DNA from: Erythroxylum novogranatense | Lineage: Eukaryota > Streptophyta > Magnoliopsida > Malpighiales > Erythroxylaceae | Direction of reading: 5' to 3' | Length of the DNA: 64,000 bases | Assembly (NCBI GenBank): GCA_029891385.1 | Contig: CM057230.1 | Span: forward strand, 31,265,402-31,329,401 | Shown here: positions 60,781 to 64,000 of the stretch, piece after piece | Position numbering within the stretch: position 1 is the stretch's first letter | Layout: each line of letters opens with the position of its first letter | The notes under the pieces: generated by a model | The model's input: only the letters and a program-made list of their open reading frames with translations | Database searches by the model: none | What the model was told of the DNA's origin: nothing | Made by a program: the position numbers and the translations under genes

Positions 60781-61168
60781 AACTGTTCATCGTCTCAGTT
60801 GACTTTTTGCGTCTTAGTTTGATCATCTCAGTTACTGTTCATCGTCTCAGTTGACTTTTTGCGTCTTAGTTTGACCGTCTCTGTAACTGTTCATCGTCTC
60901 AGTTACTGTTCATCGTCTCGATTGACTTTTGCGTCTTAGTTTGACCGTTTGATGAATCGTTCATCGTCTCGATTATTGTTCATCGTCTCGATTCGCTCAT
61001 CGTCTCGCTTGACTTTTGCGTCTTAGTTTGATCGTCTCAGTAACTGTTCATCATCTCAGTTACTGTTCATCGTCTCAGTTGACTTTTTGCGTCTTAGTTT
61101 GACCGTCTCAGTAACTGTTCATCGTCTCGGTTACTGTTCATCGTCTCAGTTAACTTTTTACGTCTCAG
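60781..61168 (+). repeat. Minisatellite in the gypsy LTR (CGTCTC repeats)
   Basis: Short units CTGTTCATCGTCTCAGTT and GACTTTTTGCGTCTTAGTTTGACC alternate in irregular order, about 20 CGTCT/CGTCTC motifs in 390 bp. The variable nesting suggests repeated slippage or unequal exchange. Confidence 0.9.
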
Positions 61169-61990
61169 TGACTATACATTATTACCTTCTGATCCATTTT
61201 CTACCCTTAAAACGATAAAATTGGCCTTTGAGGTCTTCATAGAAGTTGTAGATCTTGAAGTCTTCTTTCCAATGGTCTAAAAACGAAGTCAATTGAACAT
61301 CTGTAGCAAAAGTTATAGCATTTGTACTGAGACATGTACAAAAAAAAAAAAGCAGACGCAAAAAGTAGACTATAGAAAAATAAGACTATATTGAATGTAG
61401 AAGATAGAATTAGCCTTTGAGACCTTCATAAAAGTTGTAGCTCTTCATGTACTCTTTCAAACCATTCAAATAACACCTCAATCAGACATTTCTACAGAAA
61501 GTTATAGCTGTTTCCCCGAAACAGGTTCAGTACAATTGAGTTCATAAACATGGTTGCTTCTTTTAACCATAACTTCTTCTCTAGACCTCCGAATGACTTG
61601 ATTCTTGAACCATTGGATTCATAAGACCTTTCTCTTCATCTCCACCAAAATCGAAGCTATCTGAAATGAAGTGAGAAAGATTAAGTGGAAAAAAAGGTGG
61701 GGACAGTGCAGTGAGTGTGTTCTTGAGGATATGGTGGTGTTTCCCATCGAACATATTTCGATATTTTGAGACATTTTGGGATATAGAGCTCCGATCGATC
61801 TGATTCTTGAAGCGATGAATTAAAAGACAATAGAGAAAAGTCTTCTAGAAAAATTGATGTGTAAGAATGGTCAAGGATATTTTGGCAAGACACTTAAGTT
61901 TAAAGAACATAAGCTTATAGGGAAGGATAAAATGGACTTTTTGGGCTCATTAATGGCAAAATTGAAAAAAAAAAGAAATGTTGTCTTGCT

Positions 61991-61998
61991 TATAAATA
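61991..61998 (+). promoter_or_regulatory. TATA box of the gypsy LTR
   Basis: TATAAATA, followed at 62040-62160 by a (GA)n and (GAA)n purine-rich stretch that would form the 5' leader. Transcription would start near 62025 and run rightwards. Confidence 0.55.
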
Positions 61999-63287
61999 GA
62001 AGAGAACTACGGGAATGAGAAGATTCGAGAGAAACAAAATGTGTGGATGAAAAAAGAGAGCAAAAGAATAAAAGAAGATGAGATGAGAGAGAGAGAGAGA
62101 GTCGTAGAGAAAGAAGAGAAGAGGGAAAGAAGAAGAGAGAAGAAAGAAGAAGAAGAAGAATGAGAGAAACCAAGGCTTTCAAGGTAAGTTCATCTTCTTC
62201 ATACGTTGGTAAAGAAATAGGTTGTGGTTTGTGAATGAAGAGTTCTAGAGAGAGAAAGGGATTGTGTAGAAGAAGAAGATTTGAGAGAACCCATTTGATT
62301 TTGGAGTTTCTAAGCTAGGTTTTAAGTTTTCTAACCTAGATGGACTATGGGTAGGTTAAGATTGTGCATGATTTATGTTGATTTCATTGATTGTGATTTT
62401 TTGAAGTTTTAGGATTTTATTGAATTGGAATTAAAAATGAGAAATTGGTTTGTCTCAAGAAACTAAAAGAATCCTACCTAAGAATGTGTTTAAGTATGAA
62501 GTGCTAAGCTATAGATAGAATTTGGATATTATGAGATCATATGAGGATGGATAAGAGATGATGAGAAATTGAGTTATGATATAGAGTAACCAAGTGTTCT
62601 TGAAGTGTAAGCTTCTGAATAAGCTAGACTTATAAAAAGGGTAAAGATTGAAAGGAGAAGTTAGAACGATCATGTACCAATGAAGTGAATGAAACGTATA
62701 TGAATTATGAAATAGAAATGAGCATAAAGTGCATATTAAAGCATATAACCGGGATTGTCATTAAGCATGTATTTTACATAGTCTATTACTACAATTGTGC
62801 ATAAATGAATGTTTTTAAGTGTGTCATTATTGATGAGTGTGCAATATGTGTCTTGCATAAATATGTTGTCTTGGTCAGTGTCCGCGTTAAAGCGTTCCCC
62901 TAAATTGAAAGCAAATGCTAATCTGGAGCGTCTCGTGAGTAGAACTAGATGGTCTCACTTCATTGTTTGCTTTATGTGAATTTTGTATACATTGATATCT
63001 GTATCATGAATGTGATTGATCGATATGAATTATTGAAATACTCAATATATGTGAATAAGGAACTAAGTGCTTTCAGAATGTGCATTGCATGCAAGAGAAG
63101 AGTGAATGCTCCACTATATGTTGAATGCCGGACTACGGTCCGATGATAAGTGAATTTAATCGAATAAGTGCATGCAATGTAAGTGATGCATTCCATGACA
63201 TGAATGCATGAAATATAAAGGAGTTGTGATTTGAGTCCCTATATGAAGCGCTTCCACGTAGAGCTATGCTCTGTGATTATGTGATAA

Positions 63288-63395
63288 GACTGAGCCTAAG
63301 GGCCAGTATTGTGATTCGACTAAGCCTACGGGCTGGATTTTGATTCGACTAAGCCTACGGGCTGGATTTTGATTCGACTGAGCCTACGGGCCAGT
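63288..63395 (+). repeat. 29-30 bp tandem repeat in the gypsy LTR
   Basis: Four units of the type GACTAAGCCTACGGGCTGG followed by ATTTTGATTC, the outer two with GGGCCAGT. They lie near the 3' end of the LTR. Confidence 0.9.
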
Positions 63396-63985
63396 ACATT
63401 GTATATGTGTGAGGCACTCATTCACAACAATAAGAACGAATATGAGTCTCATACAAATGGCTTATGCATAACATGAATGTCTAAATGATATGAGTGTGAA
63501 ATTTGAATTCTATGAGATATATGTGTATGTGTTATGTGACTGGGTGAGCCATCGAGGATAGTCACTCATTGAGTTCGCAAAACTCACCCAAAATTTGCAA
63601 CTATTTTTTTCAGGATTAGAAGAATACCCCGTTAGGCCAACGGGAGTATGGCTACAGCTTTCAAGTGAAGGATAGAAGTCGGGATCAGTTTGCGTCTGCA
63701 TTACATGTCTATATTTTTGTATTTACTTGTATTTTGAAATGACTCAAGTGTTGTATTTGTGAAAGGGCCAAATGGCCATATGAGAATTTTGTAAATAGTC
63801 ATGTATGATTGAAAAAGAGCTTATGTCCTATTTGATTATTTGACTTCCGCATGTGTGTCTATAAAAAAAAAACCAAAATTTGATTAATTGAGAGTGCGTA
63901 GCACACCACCCTCACGAGGCGCGGTCTCGGATATCACCATCGATATCGGGTTTGGGTCTCGCAAGAGTGGGGTGTTACATTTAGG

Positions 63986-63997
63986 TGGTATCAGAGC
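63986..63997 (+). other. Primer-binding site (initiator-Met tRNA)
   Basis: TGGTATCAGAGC is exactly complementary to the 3' end of plant initiator-Met tRNA. It lies six bases after the LTR, which sets the element's direction as rightward, beyond the window. Confidence 0.88.
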
Positions 63998-64000
63998 CCA

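Larger units (their letters stand above)
60090..63979 (+). repeat. 5' LTR of a large gypsy (chromovirus, Tekay/Del-like) element
   Basis: It starts TGTAACATCC and ends GGTGTTACA, and is followed after a short spacer by the primer site TGGTATCAGAGC. At 3,890 bp this fits the very long LTRs of Tekay/Del elements. The terminal block (GGTCTCGGATATCACC and the TCGGGTTTGGGTCTC region, 63920-63960) is also typical. The internal region starts at 63980 and runs off the window. A TATA box and purine-rich leader near 62.0 kb divide U3 from R. Two tandem-repeat zones lie inside. Confidence 0.8.

Noticed and set aside
61871..62182. 103-residue Leu/Ser/Phe-rich minus-strand frame resembling a signal sequence
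   Set aside because: Complement of the GA/GAA purine-rich leader of the gypsy LTR; composition alone explains it.
1..64000. CRISPR arrays, bacterial operons, rRNA genes, viral (caulimovirus) insertions
   Set aside because: Tandem repeats here lack unique spacers and sit in retroelements. Reverse transcriptases are all Ty1/copia, Ty3/gypsy or LINE type, with no movement-protein or coat-protein motif seen.

Overview
This is nuclear DNA of a eudicot plant. Four low-copy genes match plant families I recognise. The genes have many small introns in AT-rich intergenic DNA, and the window carries typical plant LTR retrotransposons and MITEs. I cannot name the species.

Layout: (1) 1-474, minus strand: the 5' exons of an alpha/beta-hydrolase (lipase-like) gene that runs off the left edge. 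(2) 2003-12429: one 10.4-kb Ty3/gypsy element of the Tat type, transcribed leftwards, bounded by ~400-bp LTRs and the 5-bp duplication ACTCT. It sits inside an older MITE, and a second copy of that MITE at 21.4 kb shows the empty site. The element has decayed gag-pol on the minus strand, a ~70-bp tandem array, and an antisense reading region on the plus strand. (3) 13681-14839: a PIF/Harbinger-type non-autonomous element with TAA duplications. (4) 15495-17628, plus: an intact two-exon P-class PPR gene. (5) 22566-25914, minus: a seven-exon neprosin/DUF239 gene whose first intron appears to use a GC donor. (6) 26-34 kb: mostly non-coding, with another MITE and a LINE 3' remnant. (7) 34327-35128, plus: a frameshifted SOUL haem-binding gene. 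(8) 35603-46581, minus: a complete 33-exon alpha-glucan, water dikinase gene (GWD1), 1,484 residues. (9) 47-64 kb: nested transposons. These are a 6.2-kb Ale-like copia element with TTCTT duplications, a 289-bp miniature LTR element (TRIM/SMART) with CCGTT duplications, an old copia pol remnant, a truncated LTR, and a 3.9-kb gypsy LTR followed at the window edge by a primer-binding site.

The host genes do not form an operon or pathway. GWD1 phosphorylates starch in plastids, the PPR protein probably acts on organelle RNA, and the neprosin-like protein is probably a secreted peptidase. The clearest links between layers are the transposon ones: a retroelement inside a MITE, a MITE inside a tandem duplication, an LTR inside an LTR, and a copia LTR whose TATA box points at GWD1 from about 1.1 kb upstream. 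I found no clear new biological system. The best leads are the miniature LTR element, an intronic 39-bp hairpin in GWD1, the GC-donor intron, two coding changes in GWD1, and the indel-heavy decay of the gypsy element.
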